The notes: generated by a model from the sequence alone, not told the origin. Positions 19,841-29,274 are shown, counted from the first letter of the stretch. The stretch is 64,000 nucleotides of DNA from an uncultured Eudoraea sp. (GCA_947258405.1 CAMYIE010000004.1:1-64000), one strand, 5' to 3'. Translations and numbers: made by a program.

Positions 19841-20553
19841 TATTGTAGTCGATGTAAATACATGTTTACCACGTTTTCAAGACCCAGGTAGATCGCTTCA
19901 CACACCAGGGCATGACCAATTGAAACTTCCTTGATTTGGGGAATGTTTTCCTTGAGATAACGGATATTATCAAGATTCAGATCATGTCCGGCGTTAATGC
20001 CTAGTCCGAGTTCTTCGGCTATACGTGCGGCTTCTGCATAAGGCTCGATCCCCGATAGTTTATCTGCTTTGAATAACTTGGCATATTCTTCGGTATACAA
20101 TTCGATTCGATCTGCGCCTGTTTCAGCTGCTCCTGCTACCATTTTAACTACAGGGTCCACAAAGAGGGAGGTCCGGATTCCGGCTTTTTTAAAAGTCGAT
20201 ATAACCTCGCGCAAATTGCCTTTATTTTTAAGGGTATCCCAGCCCGCATTAGAGGTGATTGCATCCTCGGCATCGGGTACCAGGGTCACCTGCTGGGGGT
20301 TTACTTCCAGTACCAGCTCGATAAATTTCGGGATTGGGTTGCCTTCAATATTGAGCTCGGTTTTCACCACAGATTTCAGATCTCTGGCATCCTGGTACAT
20401 GATATGCCTTTGGTCGGGTCTTGGATGAATAGTAATACCTTGCGCTCCAAAACTCTCCAGATCCCTGGCCACTTTTAGCAGATCGGGCATATTACCGCCG
20501 CGAGCATTGCGGAGGGTTGCAAACTTATTTATGTTGACGCTTAATTGAGTCAT
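19840..20553 (-). CDS. pdxJ: Pyridoxine 5'-phosphate synthase
   Basis: PdxJ condenses 3-amino-2-oxopropyl phosphate with deoxyxylulose 5-phosphate to give pyridoxine phosphate in the DXP-dependent B6 pathway. The 237 residues match the family in length. Signature segments are visible: the N-terminal NINKFATLRNARGG, the HPRPDQRHI active-site stretch, the glutamate in ELYTEEYA, and GINAGHDLNLDN. A -7 box lies upstream. The esterase gene follows with a one-base overlap. Confidence 0.96.
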   Translation of the reverse strand: MTQLSVNINKFATLRNARGGNMPDLLKVARDLESFGAQGITIHPRPDQRHIMYQDARDLKSVVKTELNIEGNPIPKFIELVLEVNPQQVTLVPDAEDAITSNAGWDTLKNKGNLREVISTFKKAGIRTSLFVDPVVKMVAGAAETGADRIELYTEEYAKLFKADKLSGIEPYAEAARIAEELGLGINAGHDLNLDNIRYLKENIPQIKEVSIGHALVCEAIYLGLENVVNMYLHRLQ

Positions 20554-20580
20554 TGATTTCCATTGTTATTATGATGCGGA

Positions 20581-20604
20581 CAAAAATACAAATTAGGCAT
20601 GCCT
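20581..20604 (-). promoter_or_regulatory. pdxJ -7 box and adjoining 10-bp palindrome
   Basis: On the minus strand TATTTTTG (20581-20588) fits the -7 consensus 28 bases before the pdxJ ATG. Directly upstream of it is the perfect palindrome AGGCATGCCT (20595-20604), placed where a regulator could act on either pdxJ or the divergent CBS-domain gene. The palindrome is short and may be chance. Confidence 0.4.
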
Positions 20605-20645
20605 TTTGATCTCTAAAATTAGTATTTTCGTGAAGAGATAGTGCT

Positions 20646-21302
20646 ATGCAAATTCTAACTCATATTATCAGCACCCTGCCCGTATTTGAAATCCACGATT
20701 CGCTCGAGGAAGTGATCCGGTTTTTCAAATACACAACCTATTCTCATGTTGCCATAACAGAGGATCAAATGTTTGTGGGTTGTCTTGCAGAAAACGATCT
20801 GGAAACCTTTGAATCTCAGAAGCAGATCGATGATTACCGCTATCAAATGGAATCTTTTTTTGCGACAAAGGAAACTTCATGGCTCGATGTTCTTGAATTA
20901 TGCTCCAGAAATGAAGCCAATTTGTTGCCGGTATTAGATAAAGAAAACCGCGTCATCGGCTACTACGATCTCAACGACATTGTTACTGTTTTTATCAACA
21001 CCCCTTTCTTTACCGATCCCGGTGCGATACTTGTGGTCTCAAAGCCGGAAAATGATTATTCTTTCAGTGAGATTGTACAGATCGTTGAAAGCAATAATAC
21101 CAAATTACTAGGGGCATTTATCACTGGTAATCAGGGTGCAGTGGTGGAAGTAACTATCAAGATCGGGTCTGTAAATTTCAATGAAGTTGTTCAGACTTTT
21201 AGACGCTACAATTACAATATTCTTTTTGGCAATAAGCAGGATCAGTTCCTGGAAGACCTTAAAGATCGATCTGACTATCTCGACAAGTATCTAAATGTTT
21301 AA
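20646..21302 (+). CDS. CBS-domain protein upstream of nadK
   Basis: This 218-residue soluble protein has two CBS motifs in about the first 125 residues (VFEIHDSLEEVIRFF and VGCLAENDLETF in the first, NLLPVLDKENRVIGYYDLNDI in the second). The C-terminal region (about 135-218) looks like an ACT-type fold. CBS pairs bind adenosine nucleotides such as AMP, ATP or NAD. The neighbouring NAD kinase makes an adenine nucleotide-sensing role attractive, but this is inference from position only. It starts with ATG and is divergent from pdxJ. Confidence 0.8.
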   Translation: MQILTHIISTLPVFEIHDSLEEVIRFFKYTTYSHVAITEDQMFVGCLAENDLETFESQKQIDDYRYQMESFFATKETSWLDVLELCSRNEANLLPVLDKENRVIGYYDLNDIVTVFINTPFFTDPGAILVVSKPENDYSFSEIVQIVESNNTKLLGAFITGNQGAVVEVTIKIGSVNFNEVVQTFRRYNYNILFGNKQDQFLEDLKDRSDYLDKYLNV

Positions 21303-21386
21303 TTTTACCTACTGTTTGAATTAAGTTCTCACTCCGGTTCGATTATTTATCATTTCCCGGTTTGAAACTTAGGAATTTTAATACTT

Positions 21387-22268
21387 ATGAAAGTAGCCAT
21401 ATACGGCCAGGTACTTCAGGAGAACACTGCTGATTATGTAGACGAGTTACTCGATGAGCTCAAAAAAACAAATGCTGTGGTTTCCATAGAGAAACGTTTT
21501 TATCAGTTGCTGGGGCAGCAGATCGGTGTAGACAAATATGCCACTTTTACAGAAAGTTCCGGTCTTGATGACTCTTTTGATATGTTGGTGAGTTTTGGTG
21601 GAGATGGTACCATTCTCCGTGCCATCACCTTTATCTGGGATCTTGGTATTCCTATCGTAGGGGTAAATACAGGTCGATTAGGTTTTCTATCCACCTTTAA
21701 GAAAGAAGAGGTGCGAAAGGTTGTCCGGGAGTTCCTTGACGGGGCATACGTGATCAGGGAACGGGGTCTAGTAGAGGTCCACTCCGATTATGATATACCT
21801 GAATTCGGAGACATGAGATTTGCCTTAAACGAGGTAACTGTTAGTCGAAAGGATACGACTTCTATGATTACGGTCGAAACTTATCTCAACGATGAATATC
21901 TTACCTCTTATTGGGCAGATGGTCTTATTATCGCCACACCTACAGGCTCAACCGGCTACTCTTTAAGTTGTGGAGGCCCTGTAATTGTACCTGGGGTACA
22001 AGCGTTGGCTATTACTCCAATTGCCCCTCATAACCTCAACGCCCGGCCGTTGGTTATATCAGACCAAACCGTAATACGGTTAAAAGTTTCCGGGCGTGAG
22101 GATCATCACCTGGTATCCCTTGATTCCAGAATAGCGAGATTGGATAACGGACGTGAAATTATTGTAAAAAAAGCCCCCTATCGCATCAAAATGATAGAAT
22201 ATACCTCTGAAAGCTTTTTAAAAACCATCAGAAACAAGCTTCTTTGGGGAGAAGACCGTCGTAATTGA
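21387..22268 (+). CDS. nadK: NAD kinase
   Basis: NadK phosphorylates NAD to NADP. The 293-residue length is typical. The key loop GGDGTILRA is at residues about 71-79 and NTGRLGFLS follows; the second signature ADGLIIATPTGSTGYSLSCGGP is complete. It lies 84 bases after the CBS-domain gene and 111 bases before the DUF6089 gene, in a block of envelope genes whose order is familiar from other flavobacteria. Confidence 0.97.
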   Translation: MKVAIYGQVLQENTADYVDELLDELKKTNAVVSIEKRFYQLLGQQIGVDKYATFTESSGLDDSFDMLVSFGGDGTILRAITFIWDLGIPIVGVNTGRLGFLSTFKKEEVRKVVREFLDGAYVIRERGLVEVHSDYDIPEFGDMRFALNEVTVSRKDTTSMITVETYLNDEYLTSYWADGLIIATPTGSTGYSLSCGGPVIVPGVQALAITPIAPHNLNARPLVISDQTVIRLKVSGREDHHLVSLDSRIARLDNGREIIVKKAPYRIKMIEYTSESFLKTIRNKLLWGEDRRN

Positions 22269-22355
22269 TTGGATTTTCAGGCAATAAATATCTGCAATCA
22301 CTGTTAATCAAAGAGAACATTTATACAATCCATTCTGCCAACAGCGCATAAAAAT

Positions 22356-22363
22356 TATATTTG
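22356..22363 (+). promoter_or_regulatory. -7 promoter box before the DUF6089 gene
   Basis: TATATTTG is an exact TAnnTTTG match 16 bases before the ATG at 22380. No TTG is at the usual upstream distance. It would start the DUF6089-uppS-bamA transcript. Confidence 0.5.
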
Positions 22364-22379
22364 CAATCTTTTTGATGAG

Positions 22380-23066
22380 ATGCGTATCCTGATCGCCGCT
22401 TTGCTAATTCTTCTATTTGGGCAACTACATGCCCAGACCTATGAAGTAGGTATTTTTGCAGGAGGCGCTAATTTCATTGGCGACGTAGGAAGAACCAACT
22501 ATATCTACCCATCTTCCTGGGCCCTCGGCGGTATTGCAAAATGGAACAGAAGCAAGCGTTACGCCTGGAGAGGCTCCTTATATTATGGCCAGATGGTCAT
22601 CGACGACAACAAATCCGACATGGGTAAGCGCCAGCAACGCGGCTTTTCCTTTAAAAACTCTGTTAAAGAAGCTTCATTGGGCCTGGAATTCAATTTCGTG
22701 GAGTATAACCTTCACAAACTGGGCCCCGCATTTACCCCTTATCTCTACACCGGCCTTACCTATTTCAGGTATAACTATCACTACTGGGACGCCGGCCTCC
22801 TGCAGACTTTGGATCAGGAGGAAGGATCATTTGCCATTCCAATGACACTTGGATTTAAGGCCAGAATCACTCAATATCTTATCTTAGGCGGTGAAATCGG
22901 TGCACGCTACACGTTTACCGATAATCTTGATGGCAGCAATCCTGAGGGTTCGAATTTTGAAGAATTCAGGTTTGGCAACATTATAAGTAAAGATTGGTAT
23001 GTTTTCTCTGGAATTACCTTAACTTATACCTTCGGAAGGAAACCTTGTAGAGACTGTTTCGAGTAA
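22380..23066 (+). CDS. DUF6089 outer-membrane beta-barrel-like protein
   Basis: This 228-residue protein begins with a cleavable signal peptide ending near HAQ (residue 19). The rest alternates aromatic and polar residues in strands such as YEVGIFAGGANFIGDVG and WYVFSGITLTYTFG, as in a small outer-membrane beta-barrel. The N-terminal pattern is that of DUF6089, a Bacteroidota-specific family of unknown function. It lies 8 bases upstream of uppS and is probably co-transcribed with uppS and bamA, so a role in envelope assembly is plausible but unproven. Confidence 0.78.
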   Translation: MRILIAALLILLFGQLHAQTYEVGIFAGGANFIGDVGRTNYIYPSSWALGGIAKWNRSKRYAWRGSLYYGQMVIDDNKSDMGKRQQRGFSFKNSVKEASLGLEFNFVEYNLHKLGPAFTPYLYTGLTYFRYNYHYWDAGLLQTLDQEEGSFAIPMTLGFKARITQYLILGGEIGARYTFTDNLDGSNPEGSNFEEFRFGNIISKDWYVFSGITLTYTFGRKPCRDCFE

Positions 23067-23074
23067 AATCGATT

Positions 23075-23815
23075 ATGAATACTATAGAAGATTTGGATGA
23101 CAGGAACCTGCCCAGGCATCTTGCTATCATTATGGATGGCAATGGTCGTTGGGCTAAACAAAGAGGCAAGCTCCGGGTTTTTGGTCATGAACACGGGGTG
23201 AAAGCTGTCCGTGAAACTGTTGAAAATTGCGCGAAGATCGGCATCGAATATCTTACCTTATATGCCTTCTCCACTGAGAACTGGAAAAGACCCAGAATTG
23301 AGATTGAAACTTTAATGCGCTTGTTGGTATCAAGTCTGAAAAAGGAATTAGAAACCCTTCACAAGAACGACATCCGTCTGAATACTATAGGCAATATTGA
23401 ATCCCTTCCAAAAAAGGCTTATAGCGAATTGCAGGAAGTTATATTGAAAACAAAAAATAATTCTAAAATGACCCTGACACTTGCCTTGAGTTACGGGTCG
23501 CGGGAAGAGTTGAATAACGCTGTAAAACAGATCGGAATCAAAGTTAAAAATAATATAATTTCTCCCGAAAAAATTGATGAAACCATTATAAATGATCATC
23601 TTTACACGCGAAATTTGCCAGACGTAGATTTGCTGATCCGCACCAGTGGTGAGCGTAGGATCAGCAATTTTTTGCTTTGGCAGATAGCCTATGCAGAATT
23701 ATATTTTATTGATATATTTTGGCCCGATTTTCGAGGCCAACATTTGGTAGAGGCCATCAGGAATTACCAGAACAGAGAACGACGATTTGGAAAAACTAGC
23801 GAACAACTTAACTAG
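23075..23815 (+). CDS. uppS: Isoprenyl transferase (undecaprenyl diphosphate synthase)
   Basis: UppS makes the C55 lipid carrier needed for peptidoglycan and other surface glycans. The 246-residue length is right for cis-prenyltransferases. The first conserved block IIMDGNGRWAKQRG contains the catalytic Asp21. The later blocks LTLYAFSTENWKRP and DLLIRTSGERRISNFLLWQIAYAE are also complete. The 3' end overlaps the bamA reading frame by 29 bases, which suggests translational coupling. Confidence 0.97.
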   Translation: MNTIEDLDDRNLPRHLAIIMDGNGRWAKQRGKLRVFGHEHGVKAVRETVENCAKIGIEYLTLYAFSTENWKRPRIEIETLMRLLVSSLKKELETLHKNDIRLNTIGNIESLPKKAYSELQEVILKTKNNSKMTLTLALSYGSREELNNAVKQIGIKVKNNIISPEKIDETIINDHLYTRNLPDVDLLIRTSGERRISNFLLWQIAYAELYFIDIFWPDFRGQHLVEAIRNYQNRERRFGKTSEQLN

Positions 23816-26426
23816 GGATATCAATAAGATCATTTTTAGTAAATTCCCAAAACTCCTACTATTACTTCTTTTTACCTTACATCTCCAGGCTCAGGATAAT
23901 TCCTATGAGAATGGGAGGCGCTATATATTAGGTGGCTTGACAGTAACCGGGGTACAGAGCTACAATGAACAGACCGTAAAGACTTTTACCGGTCTTAGGG
24001 AGGGCCAGCCCATTGTCGTACCAGGAGATCAGATCAGCTCTGTCATTAAAAAATTATGGGACCTTGAGTTATTTAGTTCCATCGATTTTTATATTATCAA
24101 TATCGAGGGTGATAGTATATTTTTAGAGCTCAATATTAAGGAAAGGCCTACGCTTTCAAAAGTTACCCTCTATGGCGTTAAAAAAGGCAAGGTTGATGAC
24201 CTGATTCAGGATACCGATCTGAAAAAAGGGAAAAAGATCACCGAAAGTTTTATAGCGAATACCAAGAATTACATTGAGAACAAATACAAAAAGGATGGCT
24301 TCCTGAACACTCAGGTAATGATTGCCACGGCAGAAGATACCACAGACACCAATGCCCAGAGCATGGTGGTCAACATTAAGAAAGGTAGTAAAGTAAAGGT
24401 GCGCAACATTGTTTTTGAAGGAAATGAAAAGCTATCGAGAAGTAAATTGCGGAAGGCGCTCAAGAATACCAAGCAGAAACAGTTTGGAAGAGTCTGGAAA
24501 AAATCTAAATATATTGAGGCCGATTACCAGGAAGACCTGTCTGCACTGATCGACAAATATGCGGAGAATGGATACCGAGATGCAAGGATTTTGTCCGATA
24601 GTATAATCAATGTAAATGAGCGGAATATCGATATCAAAATCAAGCTAGAAGAAGGAAACAAATATTATTTTGGAGATATTGAATTTGTTGGAAATGCGGT
24701 ATATACAGACCGCCAATTAAGCCAGACACTGGGGATCAAGAAAGGAGCCACTTACAACGGTGTCTTGCTGAGAGAGCGGATTGCAGACGATTCCAAACCC
24801 GATGCCAACGACCTCACCAATTTATACCAGAATAATGGTTATCTGTTCTCCCAGATCAACCCGGTTGAAGTTTCAGCACAAAACGACACCATCAATTTTG
24901 AGATCAGGATCATTGAAGGAAAAGAAACCTTTTTGAATCATGTAACGGTGAGCGGAAATGATAAGACCAACGACCATGTGATTTTTAGGGAACTGAGAAC
25001 AAGACCCGGTCAGAAGTACAGCAAGGAAAATATAGTAAGAAGTATTCGAGAATTGGGTCAATTGGGCTTTTTCGATGCCGAACAGATCTCACCTGATATT
25101 CAAAACCCCGATCCCAACGCCGGGACTGTGGATCTGGCCTATAATCTGGTGGAATCGGGCTCAAGTCAGATCGAATTGCAAGGAGGATATGGTGGTGGAG
25201 GATTTATAGGTACTCTGGGTCTTTCTTTTAACAACTTCTCCATTCAGAATATTTTCAACAAAAAGGCATATAAACCCGTACCTATGGGTGATGGGCAGAC
25301 CTTTGCCCTGCGTCTTCAGGCAAGCCGAACTTTTAGGGTATACAGTCTGAGTTTCTCAGAACCATGGCTGGGGGGTAAAAAGCCGGTGCGATTTAGTACA
25401 TCATTGTCGCGTACTCAACAGTTTCTGGCCTCTTTCGACAATAATGGCCGGGTACAGGTAAATAAAGACCAGCAGTTCTCCATTTCAGGAATTTCATTTG
25501 GATTGGCGAAACGTGTACAATGGCCAGATGATTTCTTTACGCTGTCTCATTCATTGAGCTACCAGCTCTATAATTTCAAGAACTATCAGACAGGATTATT
25601 CAATTTTGGAAATGGAAAGTCGAACCAATTGGCCTATACCATTGGTATTTCCAGAAGCTCAGCAGGTCCGGGGCGGATCTTTCCCCTAACAGGATCGGTC
25701 TTTGAAATCACCGGGAAGTTTACTCCACCCTGGTCGCTATTCATCGATAAGGATTATGCCGGACTTAAGGAACGCAGTGAAGAATTGGTGTTTTTAAGAT
25801 CTCAACGACCATTGACACCTGAAGAGACAACAGAACTTGAGTCCGTTGATCAGGAAAGATTTGAATTGCTGGAATTTTATAAAATTAAATTCAAGGGCGA
25901 CTGGTATACCAGGCTGGTAGGCAAACTAGTGCTGCGGACCAATCTGGAGTTTGGATTTTTGGGCAGCTATAACCAGGATGTCGGAAAAGTGCCCTTTGAA
26001 AGGTTTTTCCTTGGGGGTGATGGTTTAGGAAATAACTTTACTCTCGACGGCCGTGAGACAATACAGCTGAGGGGGTACGAAAACAACTCCCTGACGCCTA
26101 TAGACCCTGTAACGGGACAACAGGAAGGAGGAATTGCATATAATAAATACTCGATGGAACTTCGATATCCATTGACTTTGAAGCCATCAGCATCTATTTA
26201 TGCCCTAGGTTTTTTAGAAGCTGGTAACGCTTTTAACAATTTTGAGGACTATAATCCGTTTGAAATAAAAAGATCGGCCGGAGTAGGACTGCGTATTTTT
26301 ATGCCGGCCTTCGGTCTTTTGGGAATTGACTTCGGCTACGGATTTGATGAAGACCGCAGACCGCAATCAGTGGGGCAGGGTCCGAGTGGCTGGCAAACCC
26401 ACTTCATTATCGGGCAGCAGTTTTAG
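23787..26426 (+). CDS. bamA: Outer membrane protein assembly factor BamA
   Basis: BamA folds and inserts beta-barrel proteins into the outer membrane. The 879 residues comprise a signal peptide (cleavage near LQAQ, about residue 36), five POTRA repeats to about residue 450, and a C-terminal Omp85 barrel with a typical PFERFFLGGDGLGNNF segment and a final aromatic residue (GQQF). The frame opens at a TTG inside the end of uppS. No ATG exists before the mature protein, so a TTG start is the best choice. Two ompH/skp chaperone genes follow, fitting the outer-membrane assembly theme. Confidence 0.95.
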   Translation: MEKLANNLTRDINKIIFSKFPKLLLLLLFTLHLQAQDNSYENGRRYILGGLTVTGVQSYNEQTVKTFTGLREGQPIVVPGDQISSVIKKLWDLELFSSIDFYIINIEGDSIFLELNIKERPTLSKVTLYGVKKGKVDDLIQDTDLKKGKKITESFIANTKNYIENKYKKDGFLNTQVMIATAEDTTDTNAQSMVVNIKKGSKVKVRNIVFEGNEKLSRSKLRKALKNTKQKQFGRVWKKSKYIEADYQEDLSALIDKYAENGYRDARILSDSIINVNERNIDIKIKLEEGNKYYFGDIEFVGNAVYTDRQLSQTLGIKKGATYNGVLLRERIADDSKPDANDLTNLYQNNGYLFSQINPVEVSAQNDTINFEIRIIEGKETFLNHVTVSGNDKTNDHVIFRELRTRPGQKYSKENIVRSIRELGQLGFFDAEQISPDIQNPDPNAGTVDLAYNLVESGSSQIELQGGYGGGGFIGTLGLSFNNFSIQNIFNKKAYKPVPMGDGQTFALRLQASRTFRVYSLSFSEPWLGGKKPVRFSTSLSRTQQFLASFDNNGRVQVNKDQQFSISGISFGLAKRVQWPDDFFTLSHSLSYQLYNFKNYQTGLFNFGNGKSNQLAYTIGISRSSAGPGRIFPLTGSVFEITGKFTPPWSLFIDKDYAGLKERSEELVFLRSQRPLTPEETTELESVDQERFELLEFYKIKFKGDWYTRLVGKLVLRTNLEFGFLGSYNQDVGKVPFERFFLGGDGLGNNFTLDGRETIQLRGYENNSLTPIDPVTGQQEGGIAYNKYSMELRYPLTLKPSASIYALGFLEAGNAFNNFEDYNPFEIKRSAGVGLRIFMPAFGLLGIDFGYGFDEDRRPQSVGQGPSGWQTHFIIGQQF

Positions 26427-26485
26427 TATAGAGGGGGCATTTTCCAAATTATCGTAAGGTAATCTACTCATTTTAAAAGTTTTGG

Positions 26486-26493
26486 TATTTTTG
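26486..26493 (+). promoter_or_regulatory. -7-like box before the first ompH gene
   Basis: TATTTTTG fits TAnnTTTG and lies 34 bases before the ATG at 26528. No matching TTG is seen upstream. It could give ompH expression independent of bamA. Confidence 0.4.
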
Positions 26494-26527
26494 GCACGAT
26501 ATTTTCTATGTTAAAATCGGTACAATA

Positions 26528-27349
26528 ATGAAAACAAAAGTTCTTTTAATTTTAGTGACCGTTTTGCTTGTTTCTAAGGCTTTTTCTCAACGAGGTGTGA
26601 GGATTGGTTATGTAGACATGGAGTATATCCTTGAAAATGTGGAAGAGTATAGGGAAGCGAGTGAACAATTGGAAAACAAGGTTCAGAAGTGGAAGATTGA
26701 AATCGAGCAACGACAAGGAGTTGTGGAGCAGATGAAGAAGGACCTTATGGCCGAAAAAGTCTTACTGACTGATGAATTGATCGATGAACGGGAAGAGGAG
26801 ATTCAGATCCTTGAAAAGGAAGTCCTGGAATATCAGCAGAATCGGTTCGGCCCGCAAGGCGACCTGGTGCTTCAGAAAAGAAGGCTGATCCAACCAATAC
26901 AAGACCAGGTTTTCAGTGAAGTACAAAAGATCGGAGCCAATAAAAGATACGATTTTATTTTCGATAAATCGGCAGATGTTGTAATGTTGTACTCCGAAAA
27001 AAGACACGATATCAGTGAACTGGTACTGAGAGGAATAGCCAGAACAAGGAGGGTCAGTAAACCGAAAAAAAAGGAGCAGACCAAACTGGAAGAATTTGAA
27101 GGTGAACCAGAGGAAGAGGAGATCAGCGAAGCGCTGAAAGAACGTCAGGATAAAGCAGCCGAAGCCAAAGAAGCGAGGGAAAAATCGGCGGATGATAAAC
27201 GCGCAGAAGCTTTGAAATTGAGAGAAGAAAGAAAGAAGGCATATGAAGAACGACGGAAAAAATTACTCGAAGAAAGAGAAGCCAAGAAAAACGCAAAATT
27301 GGAAGAAAGAAATAAATTAAAAGAACAAGCCAAAGACACCATAAACTAA
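26528..27349 (+). CDS. OmpH/Skp-family periplasmic chaperone with charged tail
   Basis: Skp-type chaperones hold unfolded outer-membrane proteins in the periplasm before BamA takes them. This 273-residue protein has a signal peptide (cleavage near AFS, residue 20), the conserved start of the mature chain RIGYVDMEYILENV, and long coiled-coil helices. After about residue 180 it has an unusual 90-residue tail made mostly of Glu, Lys, Arg and Ala, suggesting a single long charged helix. A second, shorter paralogue follows 37 bases downstream. Confidence 0.88.
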   Translation: MKTKVLLILVTVLLVSKAFSQRGVRIGYVDMEYILENVEEYREASEQLENKVQKWKIEIEQRQGVVEQMKKDLMAEKVLLTDELIDEREEEIQILEKEVLEYQQNRFGPQGDLVLQKRRLIQPIQDQVFSEVQKIGANKRYDFIFDKSADVVMLYSEKRHDISELVLRGIARTRRVSKPKKKEQTKLEEFEGEPEEEEISEALKERQDKAAEAKEAREKSADDKRAEALKLREERKKAYEERRKKLLEEREAKKNAKLEERNKLKEQAKDTIN

Positions 27350-27386
27350 TTATAGAATTTAACACTCAAAAAGTAAATTGAAAATC

Positions 27387-27896
27387 ATGAAAAAGTTGAA
27401 AAAGGTAATTATAGCCCTGGTATTTATAGTAAGCGCAGTTGGTTTTACGAATGCACAAAGCAAAGTGGCTCATATTAATGTATCGGAGCTATTGGCCGAA
27501 ATGCCAGAGATGATAGCTGCACAAGCTGAACTCAAGAAGCTTTCTGAAACCTACAGGGTAGATATAGAAAGTTCAATGACAGAGCTGAAAAACAAGTATA
27601 CGCAGTATTCGAATGAAGCAACTTCTATGTCAGAGGAAGAAAATCAGAAAAGAGCGTTGGAGTTGCAAGGTTTTGAGAAGAATATCGGGGAAGCCCAGCA
27701 AGCTGCACAGCAGGAATTGCAAAAAAAGCAAGCTGAATTGTTCAAGCCTATATCGGAAAAGGCACAGGCCGCCATTGAAAAAGTAGCTGGTGCCCAGGGA
27801 TACGATTATGTGATTGACGCTACTCAGGGTGGTGGTCTAATCGTATACAAAGGAAAAGACCTATTGCCTGAAGTGAAGCAGGAATTAGGCTTCTAA
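27387..27896 (+). CDS. OmpH/Skp-family periplasmic chaperone, short paralogue
   Basis: This 169-residue protein has a signal peptide (MKKLKKVIIALVFIVSAVG, cleavage near TNAQ), the family start SKVAHINVSELLAEMP and a central coiled coil rich in Gln, Glu and Ala. Length is that of classical Skp. The ATG at 27387 is preferred to an in-frame TTG three codons earlier because the basic signal-peptide start then fits. It is the second of two tandem ompH genes after bamA and ends at a strong terminator. Confidence 0.92.
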   Translation: MKKLKKVIIALVFIVSAVGFTNAQSKVAHINVSELLAEMPEMIAAQAELKKLSETYRVDIESSMTELKNKYTQYSNEATSMSEEENQKRALELQGFEKNIGEAQQAAQQELQKKQAELFKPISEKAQAAIEKVAGAQGYDYVIDATQGGGLIVYKGKDLLPEVKQELGF

Positions 27897-27914
27897 AGAA
27901 TAATACTCAAGTTT

Positions 27915-27948
27915 AAAAAAACCGTCCTTATTCAGGACGGTTTTTTTT
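27915..27948. terminator. Intrinsic terminator after the bamA-ompH block
   Basis: CCGTCCT (27922-27928) pairs with AGGACGG (27934-27940) with a 5-base loop; seven A precede and eight T follow. It ends the + strand ompH transcript and separates it from murI. Confidence 0.92.
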
Positions 27949-27987
27949 ATTTTTGAACGAACCACAGCTTGAGGTAATCTACGTTTT

Positions 27988-28776
27988 ATGAACCAGCATC
28001 CCATAGGTATTTTCGATTCAGGGGTAGGAGGAACCTCAATATGGAGGGAACTTCACAAACTGTTGCCTTCGGAAGATACTATTTATCTTGCCGATAGCAA
28101 AAATGCCCCCTATGGTGAAAAGTCGGGATCGGAAATTATAAACCTTAGTAAGAAAAATGTTGATTGGCTTCTGGAGCGAGATTGTAAAATGATCATTGTT
28201 GCTTGTAATACGGCAACAACCAACGCGATTGCTTATCTGCGGAGTCACTACCCGGTTCCTTTTATCGGTATCGAGCCAGCCATCAAGCCTGCGGCATTAC
28301 ATTCTGCCACCGGAAAAGTTGGTGTTTTGGCTACCAGCGGTACACTTGCTAGTCAGCTTTTCCTTACTACCTCTAAAACACATGCCGAAGATATCCTGAT
28401 CCTTGAACAGGTTGGCGAAGGCCTGGTAAGGCTTATAGAGCAAGGAAAAATAGATTCGTCCGAAATGCGTTTACTTCTACAAAAATATCTCGAGCCTATG
28501 ATAAATGCTGGCATCGATCAGTTGGTATTGGGTTGTACGCATTATCCCTACCTGATTCCTCTCCTGAAAGAACTACTTCCCCATGAAGTGAAGATAGTAG
28601 ACTGCGGGGAGGCTGTGGCCAGGCAGGCTTTTAATGTAATGGATGAGCAAGGCCTGTTAAGCGACAGCAGCCAACAAGGTAAATATTGCTTTTATACTAA
28701 TACGGATACAGCTGTACTTCAGCAATTTCTAAGCGATGGTGATAGGGCTCATCAAATCGAATACAGAGACTTTTAA
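27988..28776 (+). CDS. murI: Glutamate racemase
   Basis: MurI makes D-glutamate for peptidoglycan. The 262-residue protein has the substrate loop GIFDSGVGGTSIW with Asp10, the first catalytic cysteine Cys73 in VACNTATTNA and the second in LGCTHYPYL, each in the standard context. It starts with ATG after the terminator of the ompH genes and ends 3 bases before the convergent folA gene. Confidence 0.97.
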   Translation: MNQHPIGIFDSGVGGTSIWRELHKLLPSEDTIYLADSKNAPYGEKSGSEIINLSKKNVDWLLERDCKMIIVACNTATTNAIAYLRSHYPVPFIGIEPAIKPAALHSATGKVGVLATSGTLASQLFLTTSKTHAEDILILEQVGEGLVRLIEQGKIDSSEMRLLLQKYLEPMINAGIDQLVLGCTHYPYLIPLLKELLPHEVKIVDCGEAVARQAFNVMDEQGLLSDSSQQGKYCFYTNTDTAVLQQFLSDGDRAHQIEYRDF

Positions 28777-28779
28777 ACC

Positions 28780-29274
28780 TTACTTCTTTCGATAAGTTTG
28801 ATAGGTGAAGGCGTGCGCGTGTCTTTCGTCAGCAGGGTGATGTTCTTCAGCAATCAGTTCCCATTTTTCAGGATGTATAGAAGGGAAATACGCATCAGCA
28901 TCAAACGACTCATGTACCCTGGTCAGCTCTAGAATATCGGTGATATCTAGCGCCAGAGCATAGATGTCACCACCACCTATAATAAAAGCATTTTCCTCCG
29001 GTGATAATAGTCGAAGAGCTTCATCCAGTGAGTGCACCACCTCGCAATGTGGATCGGAAACCTTGTAATTAGGATCACGGGTGATAATGATGTGGGTTCG
29101 GTTGGGTAGTGTTTTAGGGAAGCTTTCGAACGTCTTTCGACCCATGATGATCTTATGGCCGGTGGTTATTGCTTTAAATCTTTTAAAATCATCAGGGAGA
29201 TGCCACAGCAGATCATTATCCTTGCCCAGCGCATCATTTTCGGCTGCTGCTGCAATCATTATGATGTTTCCCAT
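28780..29274 (-). CDS. folA: Dihydrofolate reductase
   Basis: DHFR reduces dihydrofolate to tetrahydrofolate with NADPH, which is needed after each thymidylate synthase turnover. The 164-residue length is normal. Visible motifs are IAAAAENDALGKDNDLLWHLPDD (Met20-loop region with the conserved Trp and Asp), GRKTFESFPKTLPNR and FIIGGGDIYALAL. Its start overlaps the end of the 2TM-protein gene by 16 bases. thyA lies about 5 kb away on the same strand, not in the same operon. Confidence 0.97.
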   Translation of the reverse strand: MGNIIMIAAAAENDALGKDNDLLWHLPDDFKRFKAITTGHKIIMGRKTFESFPKTLPNRTHIIITRDPNYKVSDPHCEVVHSLDEALRLLSPEENAFIIGGGDIYALALDITDILELTRVHESFDADAYFPSIHPEKWELIAEEHHPADERHAHAFTYQTYRKK

